Assembly (NCBI RefSeq): GCF_902500215.1
Contig: NZ_CABVOU010000027.1
Location: 548,598-612,597 of the forward strand
Source of the DNA: Halomonas lysinitropha
Lineage (GTDB): Bacteria > Pseudomonadota > Gammaproteobacteria > Pseudomonadales > Halomonadaceae
Length of the DNA stretch: 64,000 nucleotides
Reading direction: 5' to 3'
In this document: positions 56,615 to 64,000 of the stretch, piece after piece
Layout of the letters: each line of letters begins with the position of its first letter
Position numbering within the stretch: the stretch's first letter is position 1
Notes under the pieces: generated by a model
The model's input: the letters and a program-made list of their open reading frames with translations, nothing else
The model's database searches: none
Told to the model about the DNA's origin: nothing
Position numbers and translations under genes: made by a program

Positions 56615-57106
56615 ATGCCCATGCCCTCCTTCGACATCGTTTCCGAGTTCGACAAGCACGAAGCCAGCAACGCCGTGGATCAGGCCAATCGGGAGATTCA
56701 GACCCGTTTCGATTTCAAGGGCGTCACGGCGAGCTTCGAGCTCAATGGCGAGACCGTCTCCCTGGAAGCCGAAGTCGACTTTCAGCTCAAGCAGATGCTC
56801 GACGTGTTGCGCAACAAGCTGATCAGTCGCGGCATCGACGCCCGCTGCATGGATGTGCAGGAACCGGTGCTGTCCGGGGTTCGGGCTCGCCAGGAGGTTA
56901 CGCTCAAGCAGGGGCTCGACCAGAAGGAGGCCAAGGATGTCGTCAAGCGCATCAAGGACAGCAAGCTGAAGGTCCAGGCTCAGATCCAGGGCGAAAAGGT
57001 CCGGGTCACTGGCAAGAAACGCGACGATCTCCAGGCCGTCATGGCCCTGCTGCGCGGGGAGGGCGGCCCCGACCTGCCGCTGCAGTTCGACAACTTCCGC
57101 GATTGA
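56615..57106 (+). CDS. yajQ: YajQ-family nucleotide-binding protein
   Basis: A 163-residue YajQ protein: [54 protein letters not shown] and [19 protein letters not shown]. Members bind nucleotides; in Xanthomonas and Pseudomonas the homologue binds cyclic-di-GMP and acts with a LysR regulator. The two ACT-like halves are visible. ATG at 56615; the Met at 56621 is an alternative. Single gene, 51 bases after the GNAT gene. Confidence 0.95.
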   Translation: MPMPSFDIVSEFDKHEASNAVDQANREIQTRFDFKGVTASFELNGETVSLEAEVDFQLKQMLDVLRNKLISRGIDARCMDVQEPVLSGVRARQEVTLKQGLDQKEAKDVVKRIKDSKLKVQAQIQGEKVRVTGKKRDDLQAVMALLRGEGGPDLPLQFDNFRD

Positions 57107-57229
57107 CGGCCGGCGTGTCGCCTTGACCCAGGTCAGCCTGATGGTGTCCATAGTCGTTCGTGATTGGCACGGAGTGGCAGAATGCTCTTAAATAGGGTGG
57201 ATACCTGATGTTTGGGGAGTGAGCGATAG

Positions 57230-57607
57230 ATGCCCGTCGTTCGTCGTATCGCCTTCCTTGCCCTGGCCTGGGTCAGCTTCGGGCTGGGCGTGGTGGGGGC
57301 TTTTCTACCATTGCTGCCGACTACCTGCTTCATGCTGCTGGCGGTCTGGGCGGCCTCGAAGGGATCCCCGCGCTTCGCCCTGTGGATTCGCGAGCATCCC
57401 CGCTTCGGCCCCGCCGTGGTCGCCTGGGAGTGCGAGCGAGCGATTCCCCGCCATGCCAAGTGGCTGGCCTCCGCCATGCTGGCCGTCTCGATGCTGGTGC
57501 TGGCGCTAACCGTGAGCCTCTGGTGGCTCAAGCTGTCGTTGATTGCCGGGCTCTGTCTGGTGGGTGCCTGGATCCTGTCGCGCCCCGAGCCTGTTGCCGC
57601 TCATTGA
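57230..57607 (+). CDS. ybaN: YbaN/DUF454 inner-membrane protein
   Basis: A 125-residue protein of the DUF454 (YbaN) family, with the conserved opening LGVVGAFLPLLPTTCFMLLAVWAASKGSPRF (shown in part: LGVVGAFLPLLPTTC), then HPRFGPAVVAWE and RHAKWLASAML. It has two to three membrane segments (residues 8-40 and 85-115). The function of the family is not known. ATG at 57230 after GGGGAGTGAGCG. Confidence 0.9.
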   Translation: MPVVRRIAFLALAWVSFGLGVVGAFLPLLPTTCFMLLAVWAASKGSPRFALWIREHPRFGPAVVAWECERAIPRHAKWLASAMLAVSMLVLALTVSLWWLKLSLIAGLCLVGAWILSRPEPVAAH

Positions 57608-57692
57608 TCGAGGAGCGTTCGTCGCATTGCTTTGAGCTCAGAGCGTGGGGCGCCGTACAATGGCGGGCTATCACCGACAGGAGCCATCCTCG

Positions 57693-60326
57693 ATGTCAGA
57701 ACCGCAGCCGACCTATCTGAGTGACTACCGCCCGCCCGCCTACCGTGTCACTCGCACCGAACTGACCTTCGATCTCGATCCGAACGCCACCCGGGTCAAG
57801 GCTCGCCTGCACATCGAGCGTCACCCGGAGCGCGAGGCCGTTGCTCCCCTGGAACTCGACGGCGAGCAGCTCTCCCTCAAGGCCATCGCCATCGACGGTC
57901 AGCCGCTGGAGCCGGACGAGTACGAGGTCGACGAGACCGGGCTGGTCGTGCATCGGGTGCCGAAAGCCTTCCTGCTCGACAGCGAGGTCGAGATCGCGCC
58001 CGACGCCAACACGGCGCTGTCGGGGCTCTATCGCTCGAGCGGCATGTTCTGCACCCAGTGCGAAGCCGAGGGCTTCCGCCGCATCACCTTCTATCCGGAT
58101 CGCCCCGACGTCATGGCCACCTTCTCCACCACGGTCATCGGCCGTGCGGAGCAGGAGCCGGTGCTGCTCTCCAACGGCAACCCGGTGGAGCGTGGCGAGC
58201 TGCCCGGTGGTCGCCACTTCGTCACCTGGGAGGACCCGCACCCCAAGCCCAGCTACCTGTTCGCTCTGGTGGCCGGGGACCTGCAGAAGGTCAAGGATAC
58301 CTTCACGACCATGAGCGGACGTGACGTCACCCTGCAGATCTGGGTCGAGGAGGAGAACCTCGACAAGACCGATCATGCCATGGCCTCACTGAAGCGCGCC
58401 ATGCGATGGGACGAGGAGGCCTACGGCCGGGAGTACGACCTGGACCTCTTCATGATCGTGGCGGTCAACGACTTCAACATGGGCGCCATGGAGAACAAGG
58501 GCCTCAATATCTTCAACGCCGCCGCGGTGCTGACCCATCCCCACACCGCCACCGATGCGGCCTTCCAGCGCGTCGAGGGCATCGTCGCCCACGAGTACTT
58601 CCACAACTGGTCGGGCAACCGGGTCACCTGTCGTGACTGGTTCCAGCTCTCCCTGAAGGAGGGCTTCACGGTATTCCGTGACCAGTGCTTCTCGGCGGAG
58701 ACCAACTCCGCGCCGGTCAAGCGCATCGAGGACGTCTCCTTCTTCCGCACCGCCCAGTTCGCCGAGGATGCCGGTCCTACTGCCCACCCGGTGCGCCCCG
58801 ATCACTACATCGAGATCGGCAACTTCTACACCCTGACCATCTACGAGAAGGGCGCGGAGATCGTGCGCATGCTCTCGAACCTGGTAGGGGAAGAGGCCTT
58901 CCGCCGCGGCAGCGACCTCTACTTCGAACGCTTCGATGGCCAGGCCGTCACCATCGAGGACTTCGTGGATTGCATGGCCGAGGCCTCGGGCCAGGATCTC
59001 GCCCAGTTCCTGCTCTGGTACTCCCAGGCGGGGACGCCGGAGATCGATGCTCACGGCGAGTATGACTACGCTAACGCCGAGTACCGCCTCATCCTGCGCC
59101 AGCGGACGCCGGCGACGCCGGGTCAGCCGGACAAGCAGGCCCTGCACATCCCGGTGCGCCTGGGGCTGGTGGGTACCAAGTCCGGCCGCGACCTGCCGCT
59201 GACCCTGGAGGGCGAGTCGCTGGGCAGCGACGCGGTGATCCATCTGCGTGAGGAAGAGCAGGAGTTTCTCTTCACCGATGTCAGCGAGGCGCCGGTGCCT
59301 TCGTTGCTGCGCGGCTTCTCGGCCCCGGTGAAGCTGCACTTCCCCTATGCTCGCGAGGATCTGGCCTTCCTGCAGGCCCGTGACTCCGACGGCTTCAACC
59401 GCTGGGACGCCGGGCAGCGCCTGGCCCTGCTGGCCCTGGACGACCTGATCGCGGCTCATCGCAATGGTGTCGAGAAGGTGATGGACCCGAGGGTGATCGA
59501 TGCCTTCCGCAGCCTGCTGGCGGCGGAAATCGACGACAAGGCGGTGTTGGCCCAGATGCTGACGCTGCCCTCCGAAGCCTATATCGCCGAGCAGCAGCCG
59601 CTGGTCGACGTGGATGCCATCCATGCCGCTCGCACCTTCGTCAAGCAGCGCCTTGCTCAGGTACTGCGTGACGACTTCCTGCGCGTCTATCGCGAGAACC
59701 AGGACGACGCTCCCTATGCGCCGGAGCCCGAGCAGATCGCCGCGCGCAGCCTGAAGAACGTGGCACTCTCCTACCTCATGGCCATCGAGGACGAGACGGG
59801 GCTGGAACTCGCCCGCGAGCAGTTCGACGCCGATCACAACATGACCGACGTGCGCCATGCGCTGACCCTGCTGGTGCACAGCTCGCGCGGCGATATCGCC
59901 GACCCGGCCCTCAAGGCCTTCGGCGAGACCTGGGCCCACGACCCCCTGGTGATGGACCAGTGGTTCGCCATTCAGGTCACCCGTCCGCAACCAGACGTGC
60001 TCGACCGCGTCAAGTTCCTGATGGAGCACCCGGCCTTCTCGTTGAAGAACCCCAACAAGGTGCGAGCCTTGATCGGTACCTTCGCCAACCAGAATCCGGT
60101 GAACTTCCACCGTGACGACGGGGCAGGCTATCGGTTGCTGGCCGCCACCGTGATCGAACTCAACCGCCTCAACCCCGAGATCGCCGCTCGCATGATCACC
60201 CCGCTGACGCGCTGGGCACGCTTCGACGAGGCGCGCCAGGAGTTGATGAAGGGCGAGCTCGAGCGCATCCGCGCCGAGGAGCTCTCGCCGAACGTCTACG
60301 AGGTAGTGGAGAAAGCGCTCGCCTGA
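57693..60326 (+). CDS. pepN: Aminopeptidase N
   Basis: PepN is a broad M1 zinc aminopeptidase for cytosolic peptide turnover. The 877-residue product has the substrate N-terminus motif GAMENKGLNIFN (from G264), the zinc site HEYFHNWSGNRVTC (H300, E301, H304) and SLKEGFTVFRDQ with the third ligand Glu, then the long C-terminal helical superhelix typical of the bacterial PepN subgroup. ATG at 57693 gives the family start SEPQPTYLSDYRPP. A strong hairpin follows the stop. Confidence 0.96.
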   Translation: MSEPQPTYLSDYRPPAYRVTRTELTFDLDPNATRVKARLHIERHPEREAVAPLELDGEQLSLKAIAIDGQPLEPDEYEVDETGLVVHRVPKAFLLDSEVEIAPDANTALSGLYRSSGMFCTQCEAEGFRRITFYPDRPDVMATFSTTVIGRAEQEPVLLSNGNPVERGELPGGRHFVTWEDPHPKPSYLFALVAGDLQKVKDTFTTMSGRDVTLQIWVEEENLDKTDHAMASLKRAMRWDEEAYGREYDLDLFMIVAVNDFNMGAMENKGLNIFNAAAVLTHPHTATDAAFQRVEGIVAHEYFHNWSGNRVTCRDWFQLSLKEGFTVFRDQCFSAETNSAPVKRIEDVSFFRTAQFAEDAGPTAHPVRPDHYIEIGNFYTLTIYEKGAEIVRMLSNLVGEEAFRRGSDLYFERFDGQAVTIEDFVDCMAEASGQDLAQFLLWYSQAGTPEIDAHGEYDYANAEYRLILRQRTPATPGQPDKQALHIPVRLGLVGTKSGRDLPLTLEGESLGSDAVIHLREEEQEFLFTDVSEAPVPSLLRGFSAPVKLHFPYAREDLAFLQARDSDGFNRWDAGQRLALLALDDLIAAHRNGVEKVMDPRVIDAFRSLLAAEIDDKAVLAQMLTLPSEAYIAEQQPLVDVDAIHAARTFVKQRLAQVLRDDFLRVYRENQDDAPYAPEPEQIAARSLKNVALSYLMAIEDETGLELAREQFDADHNMTDVRHALTLLVHSSRGDIADPALKAFGETWAHDPLVMDQWFAIQVTRPQPDVLDRVKFLMEHPAFSLKNPNKVRALIGTFANQNPVNFHRDDGAGYRLLAATVIELNRLNPEIAARMITPLTRWARFDEARQELMKGELERIRAEELSPNVYEVVEKALA

Positions 60327-60358
60327 GGCAGAGGTGTGATTCATGTTGCCTGAAGCGC

Positions 60359-60388
60359 AGAGCGCCGCCCTTTGGGGCGGCGCTCTTG
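60359..60388. terminator. Hairpin after pepN, probable bidirectional terminator
   Basis: AGAGCGCCGCC (60359-60369) pairs with GGCGGCGCTCT (60376-60386), an 11-bp stem with a 6-base interval. Only a short T-rich tail follows on the plus strand. It separates convergent pepN and the small membrane gene. Confidence 0.7.
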
Positions 60389-60407
60389 CGTCGGGGCAGG
60401 GGTGAAG

Positions 60408-60695
60408 TCATCGGATCAGCCAGCTCAGTACCGTCACCCCCAACAGCCACCAGAACAGGGTGGCGACGATGGCGGTTCGCATCAGCGCGGCGACACCCTT
60501 CCACATCAGCCACAGGCCGATCACCAGCACCACCAGGTTGATCAGGGTAAGGGGAATGCCCAGCGACTCGGAAAGGCCCTGCATGAAGCTGCGGGCCGCG
60601 TCGCCGATGCCTGCGAAGAAGCCGGTGAGGCCCTCGACGATAAAGCGGATGAATTCTCCGAAGGCGTTGCCGATGAAGGCGAAGACGTCGTCCAT
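60408..60695 (-). CDS. Small membrane protein, unknown function
   Basis: A 95-residue protein. Residues 1-45 are amphipathic helix (FGEFIRFIVEGLTGFFAGIG) and residues 48-92 hold two membrane segments (LTLINLVVLVIGLWLMW and TAIVATLFWWLLGVTVLSW). No cysteine, no charged motif. I do not recognise the family. It lies 71 bases downstream of the antiporter gene on the same strand and may be in its transcript. Hydrophobic pattern and clean start support a real gene. Confidence 0.7.
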   Translation of the reverse strand: MDDVFAFIGNAFGEFIRFIVEGLTGFFAGIGDAARSFMQGLSESLGIPLTLINLVVLVIGLWLMWKGVAALMRTAIVATLFWWLLGVTVLSWLIR

Positions 60696-60766
60696 GGGTG
60701 AGAGTTCCAGAAAGGTAGGGAGCGTATGTCGAGTATCGCGAGAAGCGCCTCAGGGTGACAAGTCAC

Positions 60767-62365
60767 CTACCCCAGCTGACTGGCGCGGGATATGACCCCG
60801 GCCTCCTCGGCAGCACTGTCCGCCAGAGCCCGGCCGGCCTCGTCATAGACATGGAAGACCGCATTGGCGCCCAGTTCGCGGATCGGTTCAATCTCCTCGG
60901 GGTATTCCACCACGGCGGTGATCTTGCCCGGGAACTCCCTGGAACGCAGCTGCTTCAGGGCGAAGAGGTTACCGGCATGGTGAGGCATGGCCAGCACGAT
61001 TACCTGAACGCCATGGGACATCAGCAGCTTGTCCCAGAAGTCAGAGTCCACTGCGTCACCTTCGAGGATATTGAAGCCTCGCTCCCCCAGCTTCTTGACG
61101 CTCTGGGGATTGCTGTCGATACCCAGCACGCGAAGCCCATACTCCTTCTGCAAGCGACGGTAGACGCTGCGGCCGATGCGGCCCATGCCCAGGACCACCG
61201 CTTCGGCATCGCCAACCTCGATCGGGCGATCGCTTGGCGAGAGCTCCTCCATGGCGATGGGCGGAAGCCTGGGTTCAAGCCAGCGATAGAGCCGCTCACT
61301 GAAGCCATTGAGTATCGATGAGAATCCGAAGCTCAGCGCTACCGCCAGTGAAAGGACCACCAGCCATTCCTCGGTAACCCACTCGCTGGACACCGCGATG
61401 GCGCCCACGATCAGCCCGAATTCCGAATAGTTGGATAGGCTGAGGGTGGCCAACAGCGATGTGCGGTGCCTCATCCGGAAGCGCATGAAGATGAGCTGAT
61501 AGATCAGGCTCTTCAGTGGCAGGATCAGCACCAGCAACATGGCGATGCCGACCATCTCGGTGCTGGGCATCGCCGTCAGCCCGATGGTCAGGAAGAAGCC
61601 CACCAGCAACAGCTCCTTGAGGCTGAACATGGAACGGGCGAGGGCCTGCGCCGCGGGGTGGGGCGCCAGCAGCAGCCCGATGATCAGGGCCCCCAGGTCT
61701 CCCTTCACGCCCACCGACTCGAAGAGGGCGTAACCCAGCACCAGCGCCAGCAACATGCCGAACAGCATCTGCATCTCGCCGTGGCCGAGCCGGTCGAGCA
61801 GGGCACGCAGGGCGGGCGCCAGGGGGATCAGCAGCACTAGGCCCAGCGCCCAGGGGCTCGGCAGTTCTCCCGTGGAGGCGGTGATGAAGATCACTGCAAA
61901 GATGTCCTGCATGATCAAAACGCCGATGGCCAGGCGGCCATAGGCGGTCTGAGTTTCGCTGCGCTTCTCCAGCACCTTGACCACGAAGACGGTGCTGGAA
62001 AACGACAGCGCAAAGCCCAGCAAGGCCAGGGTGGGCCATCCCGTGCCGTCCAGCAGCCCCAGTCCCAGCCATTTGAACAGTGATAGCAGCGCTACCATCA
62101 GCAGCGTCGATGCCATCATGTGCAGGGAGGCGCCGCCCCAGACATCCCGTCGCAGCAGGGTGCGCACATCGAGTTTCAGGCCGATGGTGAACAGCAGCAG
62201 GGTGACCCCGATGTCGGAGATGGTTTCCAGCAGCGGGGTCTTGTCGTAGCCCAGGGCGTTGAGCACGAAGCCGCCAGCGAGGAATCCCACCATGGGCGGT
62301 AACCGCATCCCGAGGGCCAACATGCCGCCAAGAAAGGCAGCGAGAAGAAAGGCCGGTTCGATCAT
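60767..62365 (-). CDS. CPA2-family cation:proton antiporter (YbaL-like)
   Basis: A 532-residue protein with about 12 membrane helices of the Na+/H+ exchanger type (residues 1-370; GVTLLLFTIGLKLDV, LSFSSTVFVVKVLE, SLSNYSEFGLIVGAIA) and a C-terminal TrkA-N (RCK) nucleotide-binding domain (AVVLGMGRIGRSVYRRL; GIDSNPQSVKKLGERG). The order is that of the KefB/KefC/YbaL group; it resembles E. coli YbaL. It lacks an evident KefF/KefG partner gene. Probably moves K+ or Na+ against H+, fitting a salt-tolerant host, but the ion is not determined. ATG at 62365 with AGGGAG upstream. Confidence 0.9.
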   Translation of the reverse strand: MIEPAFLLAAFLGGMLALGMRLPPMVGFLAGGFVLNALGYDKTPLLETISDIGVTLLLFTIGLKLDVRTLLRRDVWGGASLHMMASTLLMVALLSLFKWLGLGLLDGTGWPTLALLGFALSFSSTVFVVKVLEKRSETQTAYGRLAIGVLIMQDIFAVIFITASTGELPSPWALGLVLLIPLAPALRALLDRLGHGEMQMLFGMLLALVLGYALFESVGVKGDLGALIIGLLLAPHPAAQALARSMFSLKELLLVGFFLTIGLTAMPSTEMVGIAMLLVLILPLKSLIYQLIFMRFRMRHRTSLLATLSLSNYSEFGLIVGAIAVSSEWVTEEWLVVLSLAVALSFGFSSILNGFSERLYRWLEPRLPPIAMEELSPSDRPIEVGDAEAVVLGMGRIGRSVYRRLQKEYGLRVLGIDSNPQSVKKLGERGFNILEGDAVDSDFWDKLLMSHGVQVIVLAMPHHAGNLFALKQLRSREFPGKITAVVEYPEEIEPIRELGANAVFHVYDEAGRALADSAAEEAGVISRASQLG

Positions 62366-62676
62366 GCACACTCCCTGTTCCGCACGCTTCAGCAAGACAG
62401 ATAGTGTAGGGAAGTCGTAAGCTGATTGGCATTGATGATTCGGCGTATGCCGTCATGTTCGGTGTCGACGTCATGCTTGGTGTGGGACGAAGCAGGCGAG
62501 AGGAGCGTGAATGGCCAGGTTGATCCTCAATGTCAAGGCTGCGCGCCATGCTCTGGCAGCCCCGCAAGAGTGCCCGCTGTTCTCGCAACCGCCATGATGC
62601 AATGTCTCGCGGTCAGGCCTAAGTTTAACGGCAACCGCCCTGTGGTTTTTTCCCTCTGACTAGGAGTCACGGCACC

Positions 62677-63273
62677 ATGGACCTCTCGCTGATCATCCCC
62701 GTCGTGCTGCTGGGCGCCCTGCTGGTGTACGGCGTCGCCATCTACAACCGCTTGGTAACACTCAAGAATCGCTACCAGAATGCCTTTGCCCAGATCGAGG
62801 TACAGCTCAAGCGTCGCCACGACCTGATTCCTAACCTGGTGGAGACCGCCCGGGCCTACATGAGCCACGAGCGTGAGACCCTGCAGGCGGTGACCGAAGC
62901 GCGCAACGCTGCCGAGGTCGGCCTGCAGCAAGCCGCGGCTCGACCCGGCGAGCCCGGCGCCATGGCCGAGCTGGCCGATGCTGAAGGTGCTCTCGGCGCA
63001 GCACTCGGGCGACTCAATGTGGTGATGGAGGCCTACCCTGACCTCAAGGCGTCCGAGAACATGCAGCAGCTCTCCGAGACCCTCACCAGCACCGAGAATC
63101 GGGTGGCCTTCGCTCGACAGGCCTTCAACGACGCGGTCATGCAGTACAACACCTATCGCCAGAGCTTTCCTCCGGTGATCCTGGCCGGCTCCTTCGGCCA
63201 TAAGCAGGATGCGGCTCTGCTGGAGTTCGCCGACAGTGCCGAGATCCAGGCGGCGCCCCGGGTAAGCTTCTGA
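62677..63273 (+). CDS. lemA: LemA family protein
   Basis: A 198-residue LemA protein: one N-terminal membrane anchor (LIIPVVLLGALLVYGVAIYN), then the conserved helical core YQNAFAQIEVQLKRRHDLIPNLVETARAYMSHE (in part QIEVQLKRRHDLIPNLVET), NVVMEAYPDLKASENM and NDAVMQYNTYRQSFP. The function of the family is unclear. It is followed after 10 bases by an M48 metalloprotease, a pairing that recurs in many bacteria and suggests joint work at the membrane. Confidence 0.93.
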   Translation: MDLSLIIPVVLLGALLVYGVAIYNRLVTLKNRYQNAFAQIEVQLKRRHDLIPNLVETARAYMSHERETLQAVTEARNAAEVGLQQAAARPGEPGAMAELADAEGALGAALGRLNVVMEAYPDLKASENMQQLSETLTSTENRVAFARQAFNDAVMQYNTYRQSFPPVILAGSFGHKQDAALLEFADSAEIQAAPRVSF

Positions 63274-63283
63274 GCCGGCCCCG

Positions 63284-64000
63284 ATGGACTTCTTCACGGC
63301 CCAGGATCGCGCCCGGCGCCAGACCGGTCGGCTGGTCCTGTTGTTGGGGCTGGCGTTAGCGGCGCTGATCCTGGTCACCTCGCTGGTGGTGGCCCTGGCA
63401 GTGGTGCTGTTCGATGGTGGTGGCCCCTTGACCGGCAAGCCCCTCGAGCGAGCCCTGCAGCCGCCGCTGTTCGCCGGGGTGGCACTGGCGGTAATTCTGG
63501 TGGTGGGCCTGGGGAGTCTCGTTCGGCACCTGCAACTGCGGGCGGGAGGCAGTGTGGTGGCCGAAGCCCTGGGCGGCCGGCCCCTCAATCTTGAGACCCG
63601 TGATGCTAACGAGAGGCGGCTGCTCAACGTGGTGGAAGAGATGGCGATTGCTTCCGGCATGCCGGTCCCGCTGGTCTACCTGCTGGAGGATCCGGCCATC
63701 AACGCCTTCGCGGCAGGATACGAGCTTGACGATGTAGCCATCGGGGTCACCCGTGGCGCTATCGAGTCGCTGGATCGCGACCAGCTCCAGGGAGTGATTG
63801 CCCACGAGTTCAGTCATATCCTCCACGGCGACATGCGAATCAACCTGCGACTGGTGGCGCTGCTTCACGGCATCCTGATGATCGGCTTGATCGGTCGCAT
63901 GATGCTGCCTCGCTCAGGCAGTGGCCGCCGCCTGCGCTCTCGACGCGGCAGGGGGCATGCCGCGGTGCTGGGCCTGGGGGTGGGGCTGATGGTGGGGGGC
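63284..64000 (+). CDS. M48 family membrane metalloprotease (partial, runs off the window)
   Basis: The first 239 residues of a peptidase M48 (Ste24/HtpX-like) protein; the 3' part is beyond the window. It has two N-terminal membrane segments (VLLLGLALAALILVTSLVV; FAGVALAVILVVGLGSLV) and the zinc motif HEFSHILHGD (H174, E175, H178), preceded by VYLLEDPAINAFAAGYELDD. Pairing with lemA matches the LemA-M48 gene pair in other bacteria. Not called HtpX because the chain is of the longer LemA-linked type. Confidence 0.88.
   Translation, partial: MDFFTAQDRARRQTGRLVLLLGLALAALILVTSLVVALAVVLFDGGGPLTGKPLERALQPPLFAGVALAVILVVGLGSLVRHLQLRAGGSVVAEALGGRPLNLETRDANERRLLNVVEEMAIASGMPVPLVYLLEDPAINAFAAGYELDDVAIGVTRGAIESLDRDQLQGVIAHEFSHILHGDMRINLRLVALLHGILMIGLIGRMMLPRSGSGRRLRSRRGRGHAAVLGLGVGLMVGG

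Overview
The window is a chromosomal segment of a high-GC gammaproteobacterium. Gene order, acidic outer-membrane proteins, a GbdR-type betaine regulator and whole-protein resemblance all point to Halomonas or a close relative in the Halomonadaceae. This assignment is inference from gene content; no 16S rRNA gene is present. Nearly everything is core housekeeping. The accessory material is a HEPN/MNT module, a decayed insertion sequence and several families of intergenic repeats.

Layout: (1) 1-4.3 kb: lgt, a HEPN/MNT toxin-antitoxin-like pair, thyA-folA, and a coiled-coil protein ending in a ProQ/FinO RNA-binding domain. (2) 4.3-11.6 kb: a cell-envelope and accessory zone with a classical porin, a secreted two-repeat protein, a tiny secreted coiled-coil protein, a DcaP-type porin with tandem ACGT-N2-ACGT operators, an IS5-type transposase remnant, gbdR, a small membrane protein and tRNA-Arg(CCT). 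(3) 11.7-16.2 kb: cmoM-rsmC, greB, nudF-yqiB-cpdA. (4) 16.2-28.4 kb: cysDN, a zinc metallopeptidase, a GlsB-like protein, cmoAB, pgi, yqiA-parE-parC. (5) 28.4-39 kb: serB, a voltage-gated cation channel, leuL-leuA, the EF-P lysylation cluster (epmB, efp, epmA), psd, a rhodanese, rsgA and orn. (6) 39-53.7 kb: the conserved queG-nnr-tsaE-amiB-mutL-miaA-hfq-hflX-hflK-hflC-hisZ-purA run. (7) 53.7-64 kb: cobO, an RLAN/ATP-grasp ligase divergent from a GNAT acetyltransferase, yajQ, ybaN, pepN, a small membrane protein, a YbaL-like antiporter, lemA and a partial M48 protease.

Functional links: cmoA, cmoB and cmoM together make and methylate the cmo5U34 tRNA modification. miaA, queG and tsaE add three more tRNA modification functions. 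epmB/efp/epmA lysylate EF-P. hflK/hflC form the FtsH-regulating membrane complex next to hfq and hflX. yqiA-parE-parC supplies topoisomerase IV.

The signals most worth a second look are non-coding. Six perfect 7-bp GGCTTAC repeats (plus a partial) lie between amiB and mutL and end 12 bp before the mutL start. Two copies of one 95-bp palindromic element lie 27 kb apart in opposite orientation. There are two REP-like inverted pairs, and a leucine leader peptide with an attenuator sits before leuA. Among proteins, the most interesting are the coiled-coil/ProQ fusion, the cation channel with a TFEDWTD selectivity filter, and the duplicated-domain secreted protein.
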